Source: Comamonadaceae bacterium (GTDB lineage Bacteria > Pseudomonadota > Gammaproteobacteria > Burkholderiales > Burkholderiaceae_C). From it: 64,000 nt of DNA. The stretch covers positions 62,001 to 126,000 of the forward strand of contig JAIXUG010000025.1 of assembly GCA_027484105.1 (NCBI GenBank), given 5' to 3'. Shown here in pieces: positions 42,228-51,074 of the stretch. Positions within the stretch are counted from its first letter, which is position 1, and every line of letters starts with the position of its first letter. A program made the position numbers and the translations under genes. Below the pieces are notes generated by a model that saw nothing but the letters and a program-made list of their open reading frames with translations, made no database searches and was not told the DNA's origin.

Positions 42228-45200
42228 TCAGGCCGGGACGGTTTCCGCCTTTGGCTGCCCCAAACTGCGCAACACATCCCTCACCATCTGCGCCCGTGCC
42301 TTGGGGTCGGGCAGTTCGCGTTCGATGCGGATTTTGTCGTTGCCCGCCAGCTTGATGTGTTTGTTTTTCTGGATCAGGCCGATGATGGCCATGGGGTCCA
42401 CGGGCGGGTTGGGCTTGAAGGTGATCTGGATGACGCCCGGCGCAGCGTCGACCTTGATCACGCCATAAGGTTGGGTCAGCACGCGCAGACGGTGCACATC
42501 CACCAGGGTTTGCGCTTGGGCGGGCAGTTTGCCAAAGCGGTCCACGATTTCCTCGAGCAGGGCGTCGATCTGGTCGCTGGTTTTGGCAGTCGCCAGCTTT
42601 TTGTAGAACGACAAGCGCAGGTGCACATCGCCGCAGTAGTCGTTGGGTAAGAGGGCGGGAGCGTGCAGGTTGATGTCGGTGGTGACCGACAGGGGGCTGA
42701 GCAAATCGGGCTCTTTGCCCGCCTTGAGGCAGCGCACCGCCTCGGACAGCATTTCGTTGTAGAGCTGAAAACCCACTTCGAGCATGTTGCCACTCTGGTT
42801 TTCGCCCAGCACTTCGCCCGCGCCACGGATCTCCAGGTCGTGCATGGCCAGATAAAAGCCGCTGCCCAATTCTTCCATTTGCTGGATCGCGTCCAGCCGC
42901 TGGGCGGCTTGCTTGGTCAGGCCCTCGATCTCGGGCACCATCAAATAGGCATAGGCCTGGTGGTGTGAGCGGCCCACACGCCCGCGCAGCTGGTGCAGCT
43001 GGGCCAGGCCGAATTTGTCGGCACGTGAAATGACGATGGTGTTGGCCGTGGGCACGTCGATGCCGGTTTCGATGATGGTCGAGCACAGCAAGATGTTGTA
43101 GCGCTGGGCCACAAAGTCGCGCATCACGCGCTCGAGCTCACGCTCGGGCATCTGGCCGTGGGCCACGGCGATGCGGGCTTCGGGCAGGATTTCTTCGAGC
43201 TTTTGGCGGCGGTTTTCGATGGTCTCGACCTCGTTGTGCAAAAAGTAGCACTGCCCGCCGCGCTTGAGTTCGCGCAGCACCGCCTCGCGGATCACGCCCG
43301 TGCCTTCGTTGCGCACAAAGGTCTTGATGGCCAAGCGGCGCTGGGGTGCGGTGGCGATCACACTCAAATCGCGCAGGCCTTCCAGGGCCATGCCCATGGT
43401 GCGCGGGATGGGGGTGGCCGTGAGCGTGAGCACGTCGACTTCGGCGCGCAGGGCTTTCATGGCCTCTTTGTGACGCACACCAAAGCGGTGCTCTTCGTCG
43501 ATGATCAAGAGGCCCAGGTTCTTGAAGCGGGTCTTCTCCGACAGCAGCTTGTGGGTGCCGACCACAATGTCCACCGTGCCGTCTTCGATGCCTTTCATGG
43601 CCGCAGTGACTTCCTTGCCGGATCTGAAGCGTGAGATCTCGGCCACCTTGACGGGCCATTTGGCAAAACGGTCTTGGAGGGTTTGGTAGTGCTGCTCGGC
43701 CAGCAGCGTGGTGGGCGCCAGCAGGGCGACCTGCTTGCCGCCCGTGACGGCCACAAAGGCGGCGCGCAAGGCCACCTCGGTTTTGCCAAAGCCCACATCG
43801 CCGCAGACCAGGCGGTCCATGGGGCGGGGGCTGATCATGTCTTGAATGACACAGTGGATGGCCGCCTTTTGGTCGGCGGTTTCCTCAAAGCCGAAGTCGT
43901 TGGCAAAGGTTTCGTAGTCTTGCGGGCTGTAGCGGAAGGCGTGGCCTTCGCGTGCGGCCCGGCGGGCGTAGATGTTGAGCAGCTCGGCGGCCGAGTCGCG
44001 CACCTGCTCGGCGGCTTTGCGTTTGGCTTTTTCCCACTGGCCCGAGCCGAGTTTGTGCAGTGGCGCTTCGTCAGCGCTCACGCCCGTGTAGCGGCCAATC
44101 AGCTGCAGCTGGCTCACGGGCACATACAGCGTGGCTTGGTCGGCGTATTCCAGGTGCAAGAACTCCTGCAAGGCTGGCGTGCCGTCCTCGTTTTTCTGGC
44201 CCATGTCCATGTTGACCAAGCCCCGGTAACGGCCAATGCCGTGCTGGCTGTGCACCACCGGGTCGCCCACGTTCAGCTCGCTCAGGTCTTTGATCAGCGC
44301 CTCGACGTCGCTGACCTGTTCCTGCTTTTTGCGTCGGCGGGTGGTGGGGCCTGCGGCAAAGAGTTCGGTTTCGGTGACCAGGTCGACGCCATGCTCAAAC
44401 CAGTGAAAACCGCTGACCAAGGCCGCTGTGGCCATGCCGACTTTTTCGTCGCTGTCCAAAAATGCTTGCAGGCTGTCAAACACCGGGGGCGTGAGGCCGC
44501 TGGAGCGCATAAAGTCGAGCAAGCTCTCTCGGCGGCCATCGCTTTCGGCCAGGATCAGCACGCGGGTTTGGCCGCTGCGGATGTGCGCTTGCAACCGGGC
44601 CAAAGGGTCGTCGGCACCGCGCACCACCGTGAGTTCGGGCAGTGGCTGGGCCAGGGTGTTGTTTTCGACTTCGTCGGTGCCGGGACGCAAAGCCAGCTGC
44701 GCATGGCCGTTGGTCAGGGTGTAGAACTGTTCGGCGCTCAAAAACAGCGCATCGGGTGGCAGCACAGGCCGCTCGGGGTCGCCTTGCACCAAGCGGTAGC
44801 GGTCGCGGGTGTCTTGCCAAAAGCGCTGGAAGGCGGGTTCGAGATCGCCGTGCAGCACCACGGTCGCGGCGTCCGTTTGACCTGCTCCCAGGTAATCAAA
44901 CACCGTGGCGGTTTCTTCAAAAAACAGTGGCAGGTAATACTCGATGCCTGCCGTGGCCACGCCGTTGCCCATGTCTTTGTAGATGCGGCTCTTGGTCGGG
45001 TCGCCTTCGAGCAATTCGCGCCAACGGCTGCGAAAGCGCGCTCGGGCCGTCTCGTCCATCGGGAACTCGCGCCCTGGCAGCAGCCGCACCTCGGGCACGG
45101 GGTAGAGGCTGCGCTGGCTGTCGGGGTCAAAGGTACGGATGGAGTCGATCTCGTCGTCGAACAAATCCACCCGGTAAGGCACCAGCGAGCCCATGGGGAA

Positions 45201-45722
45201 CAAATCGATCAGACCACCGCGCACCGCGTATTCACCGGGGCTGACGACTTGGCTGACGTGTGAATAGCCCGCCAGCGTGAGCTGGGCCTTGAGTTGGGTT
45301 TCGTCGAGCTTTTGCTTGACCTTGAACTCGAAGGTGTAGCCCGCCAGAAAGGATGGCGGTGCCAGCCGGTACAGCGCCGTGGTGGCAGGGATCAGCACCA
45401 CGTCGGCGCTCTCGGCGTGGTTGCGCTGCTGGATGCGCCACAGCGTGGCCAGTCGCTCTGAAATCAGGTCCTGGTGCGGCGAGAAGGTGTCGTAGGGCAG
45501 GGTTTCCCAGTCGGGGAACACCACGCAGCGCAGGCTGGGGGCAAAAAACACCAGCTCGTCCATCAGGCGCTGGGCGTCGGCCGCGTCGCTGGTGACGATG
45601 GCCGTGAGTTTGCCCGCCTTTTTCTCGCGCTCGGCCAGTTGGGCCAACAGCACGGCATCGGCCGACCCGGCAGGGCGCGGCAGGGTGAAACGTTTGCCAG
45701 AAATGAGGCTGGGCAGTGGCAT
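42228..45722 (-). CDS. mfd: Transcription-repair coupling factor
   Basis: 1164 residues from the ATG at 45722; a TTG 33 bp upstream is in frame. N-terminal UvrB-homology modules (WETLPYDTFSPHQDLISER), RNA-polymerase-interacting domain (DPVVHSQHGIGRYRG), RecG-like translocase with Walker A GDVGFGKTEVA, DEEHRFG box and QLRGRVGRS, and a C-terminal autoinhibitory domain. Removes stalled RNA polymerase and recruits UvrA. A terminator-like hairpin lies in its leader. Confidence 0.96.
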   Translation of the reverse strand: MPLPSLISGKRFTLPRPAGSADAVLLAQLAEREKKAGKLTAIVTSDAADAQRLMDELVFFAPSLRCVVFPDWETLPYDTFSPHQDLISERLATLWRIQQRNHAESADVVLIPATTALYRLAPPSFLAGYTFEFKVKQKLDETQLKAQLTLAGYSHVSQVVSPGEYAVRGGLIDLFPMGSLVPYRVDLFDDEIDSIRTFDPDSQRSLYPVPEVRLLPGREFPMDETARARFRSRWRELLEGDPTKSRIYKDMGNGVATAGIEYYLPLFFEETATVFDYLGAGQTDAATVVLHGDLEPAFQRFWQDTRDRYRLVQGDPERPVLPPDALFLSAEQFYTLTNGHAQLALRPGTDEVENNTLAQPLPELTVVRGADDPLARLQAHIRSGQTRVLILAESDGRRESLLDFMRSSGLTPPVFDSLQAFLDSDEKVGMATAALVSGFHWFEHGVDLVTETELFAAGPTTRRRKKQEQVSDVEALIKDLSELNVGDPVVHSQHGIGRYRGLVNMDMGQKNEDGTPALQEFLHLEYADQATLYVPVSQLQLIGRYTGVSADEAPLHKLGSGQWEKAKRKAAEQVRDSAAELLNIYARRAAREGHAFRYSPQDYETFANDFGFEETADQKAAIHCVIQDMISPRPMDRLVCGDVGFGKTEVALRAAFVAVTGGKQVALLAPTTLLAEQHYQTLQDRFAKWPVKVAEISRFRSGKEVTAAMKGIEDGTVDIVVGTHKLLSEKTRFKNLGLLIIDEEHRFGVRHKEAMKALRAEVDVLTLTATPIPRTMGMALEGLRDLSVIATAPQRRLAIKTFVRNEGTGVIREAVLRELKRGGQCYFLHNEVETIENRRQKLEEILPEARIAVAHGQMPERELERVMRDFVAQRYNILLCSTIIETGIDVPTANTIVISRADKFGLAQLHQLRGRVGRSHHQAYAYLMVPEIEGLTKQAAQRLDAIQQMEELGSGFYLAMHDLEIRGAGEVLGENQSGNMLEVGFQLYNEMLSEAVRCLKAGKEPDLLSPLSVTTDINLHAPALLPNDYCGDVHLRLSFYKKLATAKTSDQIDALLEEIVDRFGKLPAQAQTLVDVHRLRVLTQPYGVIKVDAAPGVIQITFKPNPPVDPMAIIGLIQKNKHIKLAGNDKIRIERELPDPKARAQMVRDVLRSLGQPKAETVPA

Positions 45723-45744
45723 GGTGGAGAGGGGCAAAGGCGAA

Positions 45745-45785
45745 GAAAAAAGCAAAACACCCCCCGCCGAGAGGGAGGGGGGTGT
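45745..45785 (-). terminator. Terminator-like hairpin in the mfd leader
   Basis: On the minus strand, ACACCCCCC (45785-45777) pairs with GGGGGGTGT (45765-45757), a 9-bp stem with an 11-base loop, followed by TTTTGC and a run of T ending about 24 bases before the mfd ATG. It reads as an intrinsic terminator for transcription entering mfd, but the only upstream gene, ispD, is on the other strand. It may cap antisense transcription or act as an attenuator for mfd. Confidence 0.6.
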
Positions 45786-45884
45786 GGAAATGCCGAATGG
45801 GCACTGATTTTAAAAGCTTTGCGCCGCCCGCAAGGTCTGCAGCGCCCGATGGGCACAGTTTTTACAAAACTACAATGTCTGGCC

Positions 45885-46610
45885 ATGAGCACCCGCCCCA
45901 ACTCGCCCCGCTTTCATGCCCTGATCCCTTGTGCGGGCACCGGCAGCCGTGCGGGCACGTCACAACCCAAGCAATACCAGACGGTGGCCGGCCAGCCCAT
46001 GGTCATGCACACCGTGCAGGCTCTGGCGCAGCTGCCGCAGATCGCGCAGGGTTGGGTGGTGCTGTCACCCGGTGATGATTTCGTCTGGCCCGTTGACGCA
46101 CGCTGGCCAGAGCATTTCGCTCGGCTCCGCTGTGGCGGGGCCACCCGCGCCGAGAGCGTGTGCAATGGTCTTGCTGCCATGCTGGCCGCGGGTGTGCCCG
46201 AAGACGATTGGGTGCTGGTGCACGATGCAGCGCGTTGCTTGGTCACGCCCGAGGCGGTGGTGGAGCTCATCGATGCTTGCCGCGACGACCCGGTGGGCGG
46301 ATTGCTGGCCATGCCGCTGCCCGACACGCTCAAAACCCAAAAACCCGGAGATGCGCCACGGGTGGACGCCACCGTGCCGCGCGAAGGCAAATGGCTGGCC
46401 CAGACGCCGCAGATGTTTCGCCTGGGGGCTTTGCACCAGGCCCTTGCGCAGGCTGCAGGGACGGGTTTTGAAGGCATCACCGACGAGGCCAGTGCCATGG
46501 AGCGCTTGGGCCTCGCTCCGCGCCTGGTGCCAGGCTCGGCCATGAATTTGAAAGTCACTTACCCTGCAGACTTCGCGTTTGCCGAGGCGGTTTTGAAAGG
46601 CCGAACATGA
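45885..46610 (+). CDS. ispD: 2-C-methyl-D-erythritol 4-phosphate cytidylyltransferase
   Basis: 241 residues from the ATG at 45885. The nucleotide loop [17 protein letters not shown] replaces the common PAAGxGxRMGxxxPKQ; the Arg and Lys contacts remain. [11 protein letters not shown] and [10 protein letters not shown] match the family, and [11 protein letters not shown] the C-terminal block. MEP isoprenoid pathway. Overlaps ispF by 4 bp. Confidence 0.94.
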   Translation: MSTRPNSPRFHALIPCAGTGSRAGTSQPKQYQTVAGQPMVMHTVQALAQLPQIAQGWVVLSPGDDFVWPVDARWPEHFARLRCGGATRAESVCNGLAAMLAAGVPEDDWVLVHDAARCLVTPEAVVELIDACRDDPVGGLLAMPLPDTLKTQKPGDAPRVDATVPREGKWLAQTPQMFRLGALHQALAQAAGTGFEGITDEASAMERLGLAPRLVPGSAMNLKVTYPADFAFAEAVLKGRT

Positions 46611-47086
46611 ACATCCGTATAGGTGAAGGTTGGGACGTGCACGCGCTGGTGCCAGGCCGCAAGCTGATTTTGGGGGGCGTCGAGATCCCCCATACAGCGG
46701 GACTGCTGGGCCATTCAGACGCCGATGTGTTGCTGCACGCCATCACCGATGCGGTTCTGGGGGCGGCGGGTTTGGGCGACATCGGGCGGCATTTTCCGGA
46801 CACCGACGCGCAGTTCAAGGGGGCCGACTCTTCGGTGCTGTTGGCCGAGGCCATGCGCCGCGTGCGCGCGCAAGGCTGGGAGTTGGTGAACGTGGACAGC
46901 ACCATCGTGGCGCAAGCCCCCAAGCTGGCCCCTTACATGGCGGCCATCAACGCCTCGGTGGCCAAGGCGCTCGGTGTGCAGGCCGAACGGGTGAATGTGA
47001 AGGCCAAGACCGCCGAAAAGCTTGGCCCAGTGGGCATGGGCCAAAGCATCGAAGCGCGTGCAGTTGCTTTGTTGATCAAAGCTTGA
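46607..47086 (+). CDS. ispF: 2-C-methyl-D-erythritol 2,4-cyclodiphosphate synthase
   Basis: 159 residues. [13 protein letters not shown] gives the metal ligands Asp and His, [21 protein letters not shown] the third ligand and active-site loop, and [14 protein letters not shown] the substrate-binding end. Follows ispD in the MEP pathway, sharing ATGA. Confidence 0.96.
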   Translation: MNIRIGEGWDVHALVPGRKLILGGVEIPHTAGLLGHSDADVLLHAITDAVLGAAGLGDIGRHFPDTDAQFKGADSSVLLAEAMRRVRAQGWELVNVDSTIVAQAPKLAPYMAAINASVAKALGVQAERVNVKAKTAEKLGPVGMGQSIEARAVALLIKA

Positions 47087-47140
47087 TGGCCCCACTGGGC
47101 CGCTGTCCTTGGGGCGGCCAATGGGCTGGCGCGCACCAGC

Positions 47141-48526
47141 TCATGCTGGGCTGTGTGCTTGTCGGAACTTCATCAAGGCCATCAAGCCCCCTGCGCTGTT
47201 GTTGAACACCGAAAACGTGCCGCCCATGCGCTGCACCGAACGCTCGACGATGGCCAGGCCCAGGCCAGAACCCGTGGCCGATGTGCGGGCGGCGTCGCCC
47301 CTGAAAAACGGCTGCGTCAGGTTTTTCAGCGCCTCTTCGGACACCCCGGGGCCTTGGTCGCGCACGCGCAGCAAGACCCAGCCCTCGTGCACCCGGGCCA
47401 CAATCTCCACCCGTGTGATGCCATCGTTGGGGCTTTGGCCGTAGCGGCGGGCGTTTTCCAGCAGGTTCGACAGCACCCGACCCAGTTCCACCGATTCGGC
47501 TTGGACTTGCAGGTCTTCTGCCACGTCGATTGAAATCTCCAAAAGTGGGTTGTTGCGCCAAGGCGCTATGCAGCGGCTGAGTACCCCGCAGAGCAACACT
47601 GGGCCCAGGTCGGTCGGCTCGGGCCTGGCGTAATCCAGAAATTTGTCGATGATCTCGTCGAGTTGGGCAATGTCGGCGGCCATCAGGTCGCGGGTTTCGG
47701 GGTCGGCGACGCTCAGCTCGGTTTCCAGCCGCAAGCGGGCCAAAGGTGTGCGCAAATCGTGCGAGATACCCGCCAGCATCAAGGCCCGTTCCTGTTCGAT
47801 TTTGGCCAGACGTTCGGCCATTCGGTTGAAGCCGATGTTGACTTCGCGGATCTCGTTGGTGGCTTCGTCTTCATTCAGTTCGGAAGCTTTGAAGTGGCCT
47901 TCGCGCACCTGACTGGCGGCCAAGGACAGGCGTTTGAGGGGTCGGTTGATCAGTTTGGCCATGATGGCCGCCCCGCTCAATGACAGCGCCAGGGTGACCG
48001 CCAACCAAGTCAGCCAGGCCGAGCCGCCCAAGGGTTGCAGGCGTGCCGGGTCCATTTGCAACCAGTAACTGTCCCGCTCGATCTTGAAACCCACCCACAG
48101 CCCGCTCTCTTGGTTCACCTGCGAGGCGATCACGGTCTCGGGACCGAGTCGTTTGACCATTTCCTTGACCAGACGGTTTTCAATGTCTGACTGGCCAAAA
48201 GCCGTCACCTGGTCTGTGGGCTCACGGATCAGGATGCTGACGTTTTCCTCATCGGCCAGCATTTTGAGCAGGGCCACCCGCGCAATCGCGTCGGAATGCT
48301 GCAAAGCGGCCTTGGTCAAATTGACGACCGTGGCGATTTGGTGGGCGTTGCGCAGCATGCGCGGCTCGTACTCTTGGGTACGAAACATCTGCAACCAGGC
48401 CAGGCTGCTGAAGAAGATCAGCAAGGCGAGCAAAAAAAATGTCCGCCAGAAGAGGCTGAGTTTGAACCGGCGTGTGGACTTCGGAAGCTCGGTCCTTGGA
48501 CTCGGTGCTGCTTCAGCGGGGTTCAC
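47141..48526 (-). CDS. EnvZ-like sensor histidine kinase
   Basis: 461 residues. Membrane helix near 24-45, periplasmic domain, second helix near 165-185, HAMP domain (LKRLSLAASQVREGHF), phospho-acceptor His in LAGISHDLRTPLARL, N box LLENARRYG, G1 DQGPGV and G2 GSGLGLAIV. Downstream of and 4-bp overlapping the OmpR-like regulator. Likely senses an envelope or osmotic cue. Confidence 0.92.
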   Translation of the reverse strand: MNPAEAAPSPRTELPKSTRRFKLSLFWRTFFLLALLIFFSSLAWLQMFRTQEYEPRMLRNAHQIATVVNLTKAALQHSDAIARVALLKMLADEENVSILIREPTDQVTAFGQSDIENRLVKEMVKRLGPETVIASQVNQESGLWVGFKIERDSYWLQMDPARLQPLGGSAWLTWLAVTLALSLSGAAIMAKLINRPLKRLSLAASQVREGHFKASELNEDEATNEIREVNIGFNRMAERLAKIEQERALMLAGISHDLRTPLARLRLETELSVADPETRDLMAADIAQLDEIIDKFLDYARPEPTDLGPVLLCGVLSRCIAPWRNNPLLEISIDVAEDLQVQAESVELGRVLSNLLENARRYGQSPNDGITRVEIVARVHEGWVLLRVRDQGPGVSEEALKNLTQPFFRGDAARTSATGSGLGLAIVERSVQRMGGTFSVFNNSAGGLMALMKFRQAHSPA

Positions 48527-49254
48527 GGCTGACCATCTGGCACAAACACATAACCCACGCCCCAGACGGTCTGGATGACGTTGGGCGATGCGGGGTCGGT
48601 TTCAATCATCTTGCGCAGTCTGGAGATCTGGACATCGAGGCTGCGGTCAAACGGTTCAAAGTCTCGACCCCGGGCCAATTGGGCCAGTCTGTCGCGCGAC
48701 AGGGCTTGTTTGGGGTGGCGTGCCAAGGCCTTGAGCATGGCAAATTCACCGCTCGTCAAAGGGATGTTCTGGCCATTTTTTGACAGGGATCGGGTGCCCA
48801 GATCGAGCGAAAAAGCCCCGAAAGCGATGACCTCTTTGTCGGCGGACGAAGGGGCGCCGGGCACTTCCGCCTGGGGCCTGCGCCGCAGGACCGCGTGGAT
48901 GCGCGCCAGCAATTCGCGCGGGTTGAAGGGTTTGCCCAAATAGTCATCGGCGCCGATTTCAAGGCCCGTGATGCGGTCCACGTCTTCCCCTTTGGCCGTG
49001 AGCATGATGATGGGTGTTTTCACCGCAGACTGGCGCAGCCTGCGGCAGATGCCCAAGCCATCTTCACCGGGCAGCATGACATCGAGCACCATCAGGTCCA
49101 CCGATTCGCGTTGCAAGATGCGGTCCAGCGCACGGCCGTCTTCGGCCAAGAGCACGTCAAAACCTTCTTGCGACAAATAGCGCCGCAGCAAGTCGCGAAT
49201 GCGGGCGTCGTCGTCAACGATGACGACTTTGTCCAAACGGTCAGAGCTGCCCAT
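48523..49254 (-). CDS. ompR: OmpR-family response regulator
   Basis: 243 residues. Receiver domain with acidic pocket VDDD, phospho-acceptor Asp58 (MVLDVMLPGEDG) and Lys in GKPFNPRELLAR; C-terminal winged helix with SRDRLAQLARGRDFEPFDRSLDVQISRLRK, which is the OmpR recognition-helix pattern. Starts 3 bp after the bdhA... strand order: bdhA lies upstream of no part of it; both are minus-strand and this gene is downstream in coordinates but first to be read before the kinase. Confidence 0.9.
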   Translation of the reverse strand: MGSSDRLDKVVIVDDDARIRDLLRRYLSQEGFDVLLAEDGRALDRILQRESVDLMVLDVMLPGEDGLGICRRLRQSAVKTPIIMLTAKGEDVDRITGLEIGADDYLGKPFNPRELLARIHAVLRRRPQAEVPGAPSSADKEVIAFGAFSLDLGTRSLSKNGQNIPLTSGEFAMLKALARHPKQALSRDRLAQLARGRDFEPFDRSLDVQISRLRKMIETDPASPNVIQTVWGVGYVFVPDGQP

Positions 49255-49257
49255 GCT

Positions 49258-50028
49258 TTACTGCGCGGTCCATCCGCCGTCCATGTTCCAGGCCACGCCG
49301 CGCACGTTGTTGCCCGCAGCCGAGCAGAAGAACACGGCCAGCTCGCCCAATTCTTCGGGGGTGGTGAACTGCATCGAGGGCTCTTTTTCGCGCAGCAGTT
49401 GTTTTTTGGCTTCTTCGTTGGACAGGCCCATGGCCACGGCTTTGGCGTCCACTTGTTTTTGCACCAATGGGGTCAGCACCCAGCCGGGGCAAATCGCGTT
49501 GCAGGTCACGCCTGTGGTGGCGTTCTCGAGCGCCGTGACCTTGGTCAGGCCCACCACGCCATGTTTGGCGGCCACATAGGCTGATTTTTCGGCAGAGCCC
49601 ACCAGGCCGTGGATGGAGGCCACGTTGATGATGCGGCCCCAGTTGGCCGCTTTCATGGCGGGCAGTGCCAGGCGGGTGGCGTGGAAGGCGCTGGTCAGGT
49701 TGATGGCGATGATGGCGTCCCAGCGCTCGACCGGGAAGTCTTCGACCTTGGCCACATGCTGGATACCGGCGTTGTTGACCAAAATGTCCACGCGACCGAA
49801 GGTGTCGGCGGCGAACTTCATCATGGCTTCGATCTCGTTGGCTTTGCTCATGTCAGCGCCGTGGTAGGCCACCTTAACACCCAAGGCGGCGATCTCCGCC
49901 TTGGGGCCTTCGACATCACCGAAACCATTGAGGACGATGTTGGCGCCTTGTTTGGCCAAAGCTTTGGCAATGCCCAGACCGATACCGCTGGTGGAACCCG
50001 TGACCAACGCTGTTTTACCTTGCAACAT
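49258..50028 (-). CDS. bdhA: 3-hydroxybutyrate dehydrogenase
   Basis: 256 residues, short-chain dehydrogenase. Cofactor loop TGSTSGIGLGIA, NNAG motif, catalytic Tyr and Lys in SAYVAAKHG after the Ser in NVASIHG, and CPGWVLTPLVQKQ typical of BDH. Oxidises (R)-3-hydroxybutyrate, the PHB breakdown product, to acetoacetate. It ends 3 bp before the ompR-like start on the same strand, so read-through into the two-component genes is likely. Confidence 0.93.
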   Translation of the reverse strand: MLQGKTALVTGSTSGIGLGIAKALAKQGANIVLNGFGDVEGPKAEIAALGVKVAYHGADMSKANEIEAMMKFAADTFGRVDILVNNAGIQHVAKVEDFPVERWDAIIAINLTSAFHATRLALPAMKAANWGRIINVASIHGLVGSAEKSAYVAAKHGVVGLTKVTALENATTGVTCNAICPGWVLTPLVQKQVDAKAVAMGLSNEEAKKQLLREKEPSMQFTTPEELGELAVFFCSAAGNNVRGVAWNMDGGWTAQ

Positions 50029-50074
50029 GATGAATCGACTCCGAAAGATGAATTAGGATGTTCAAAAGTCCATT

Positions 50075-51070
50075 ATGGCGCTGCCCAAGCTTGTTTCGAG
50101 CGCCACCGCTTTCAGATTGTCGTCCATTGCCATGTCCCATTTGTCCCCTGAACCCGCAGCACCCCAGCTTGAATTTGTGGATTGCCCCCACCCTGAGGGC
50201 CATCACCGCATGGCCTATTGGCGATGGGGTGATGCGCGCGCCGCCCATGTGGTGGTTTGCGTGCACGGCTTGACCCGCCAGGGCAGAGACTTTGACAGCC
50301 TGGCGCAGGCTTTGCTGAGGCAACGCCCATCGGGGCTTCAAGTCATCTGCCCCGATGTGGTGGGGCGCGGCCGCAGCGACTGGTTGAGCGAAGCCGGTGG
50401 CTACCAGTTGCCGCAATACGCGGCTGACATGTTGGCCCTGTTGGCGCAAGTCCAAGCCGGTGTGGGGGCGAGCCAGCCTCTGCACAGTCTCGATTGGGTG
50501 GGCACCAGCATGGGGGGCTTGATCGGCATGGTGCTGGCGGGACAACCGGGCTTGCCTCTGCCTGTGCCCATTCGCCGTCTCGTGCTGAATGATGTGGGCC
50601 CGGCCATCACCTGGGCGTCGGTGCAACGCATGCAGGCCTATGTGGGTCAATACGGCCAGTACCGCGATCTGGACGAAGTTGCCGACGTCTTGCGTGGCCT
50701 GTCGCAGGGCTTTGGTCCGGTGCCGGCGACGCTGTGGCGAGAAATGTCGCAGCACATGACGCGCCCCGGCAAGGAAGGCGCTTTGACTTTGCATTACGAC
50801 CCGGCAATCGGTGTGAATTTGCGTGCCATGACCCCCGAAATCGCCAGCGCCGGGGAGGCAGCGCTGTGGGCTTTGTACGACCAGATTCAGGCCCATACCT
50901 TGTTGATTCGGGGCGAGGACTCGGACCTGCTCGCCCCCGAGACGGCGATGTCGATGACTGCCCGCGGACCCCGCGCCCAGTTGCAAGTTTGGCCCGGTTT
51001 CGGCCATGCCCCGACCTTGACGGGCGACGAGCAAACCGCAGCGGTGTCGCGCTTTTTGCTGGACGTTTGA
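50075..51070 (+). CDS. Alpha/beta hydrolase
   Basis: 331 residues from the ATG at 50075 (312 from an alternative ATG at 50132). VCVHGLTRQGRDF oxyanion region, nucleophile elbow VGTSMGGLIG with a Ser, acid near RGEDSDLLAP and His in GFGHAPTL. Serine-type hydrolase, esterase or lipase-like; the substrate is unknown. Ends 4 bp before relA and is probably co-transcribed. Confidence 0.85.
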   Translation: MALPKLVSSATAFRLSSIAMSHLSPEPAAPQLEFVDCPHPEGHHRMAYWRWGDARAAHVVVCVHGLTRQGRDFDSLAQALLRQRPSGLQVICPDVVGRGRSDWLSEAGGYQLPQYAADMLALLAQVQAGVGASQPLHSLDWVGTSMGGLIGMVLAGQPGLPLPVPIRRLVLNDVGPAITWASVQRMQAYVGQYGQYRDLDEVADVLRGLSQGFGPVPATLWREMSQHMTRPGKEGALTLHYDPAIGVNLRAMTPEIASAGEAALWALYDQIQAHTLLIRGEDSDLLAPETAMSMTARGPRAQLQVWPGFGHAPTLTGDEQTAAVSRFLLDV

Positions 51071-51074
51071 GCCG

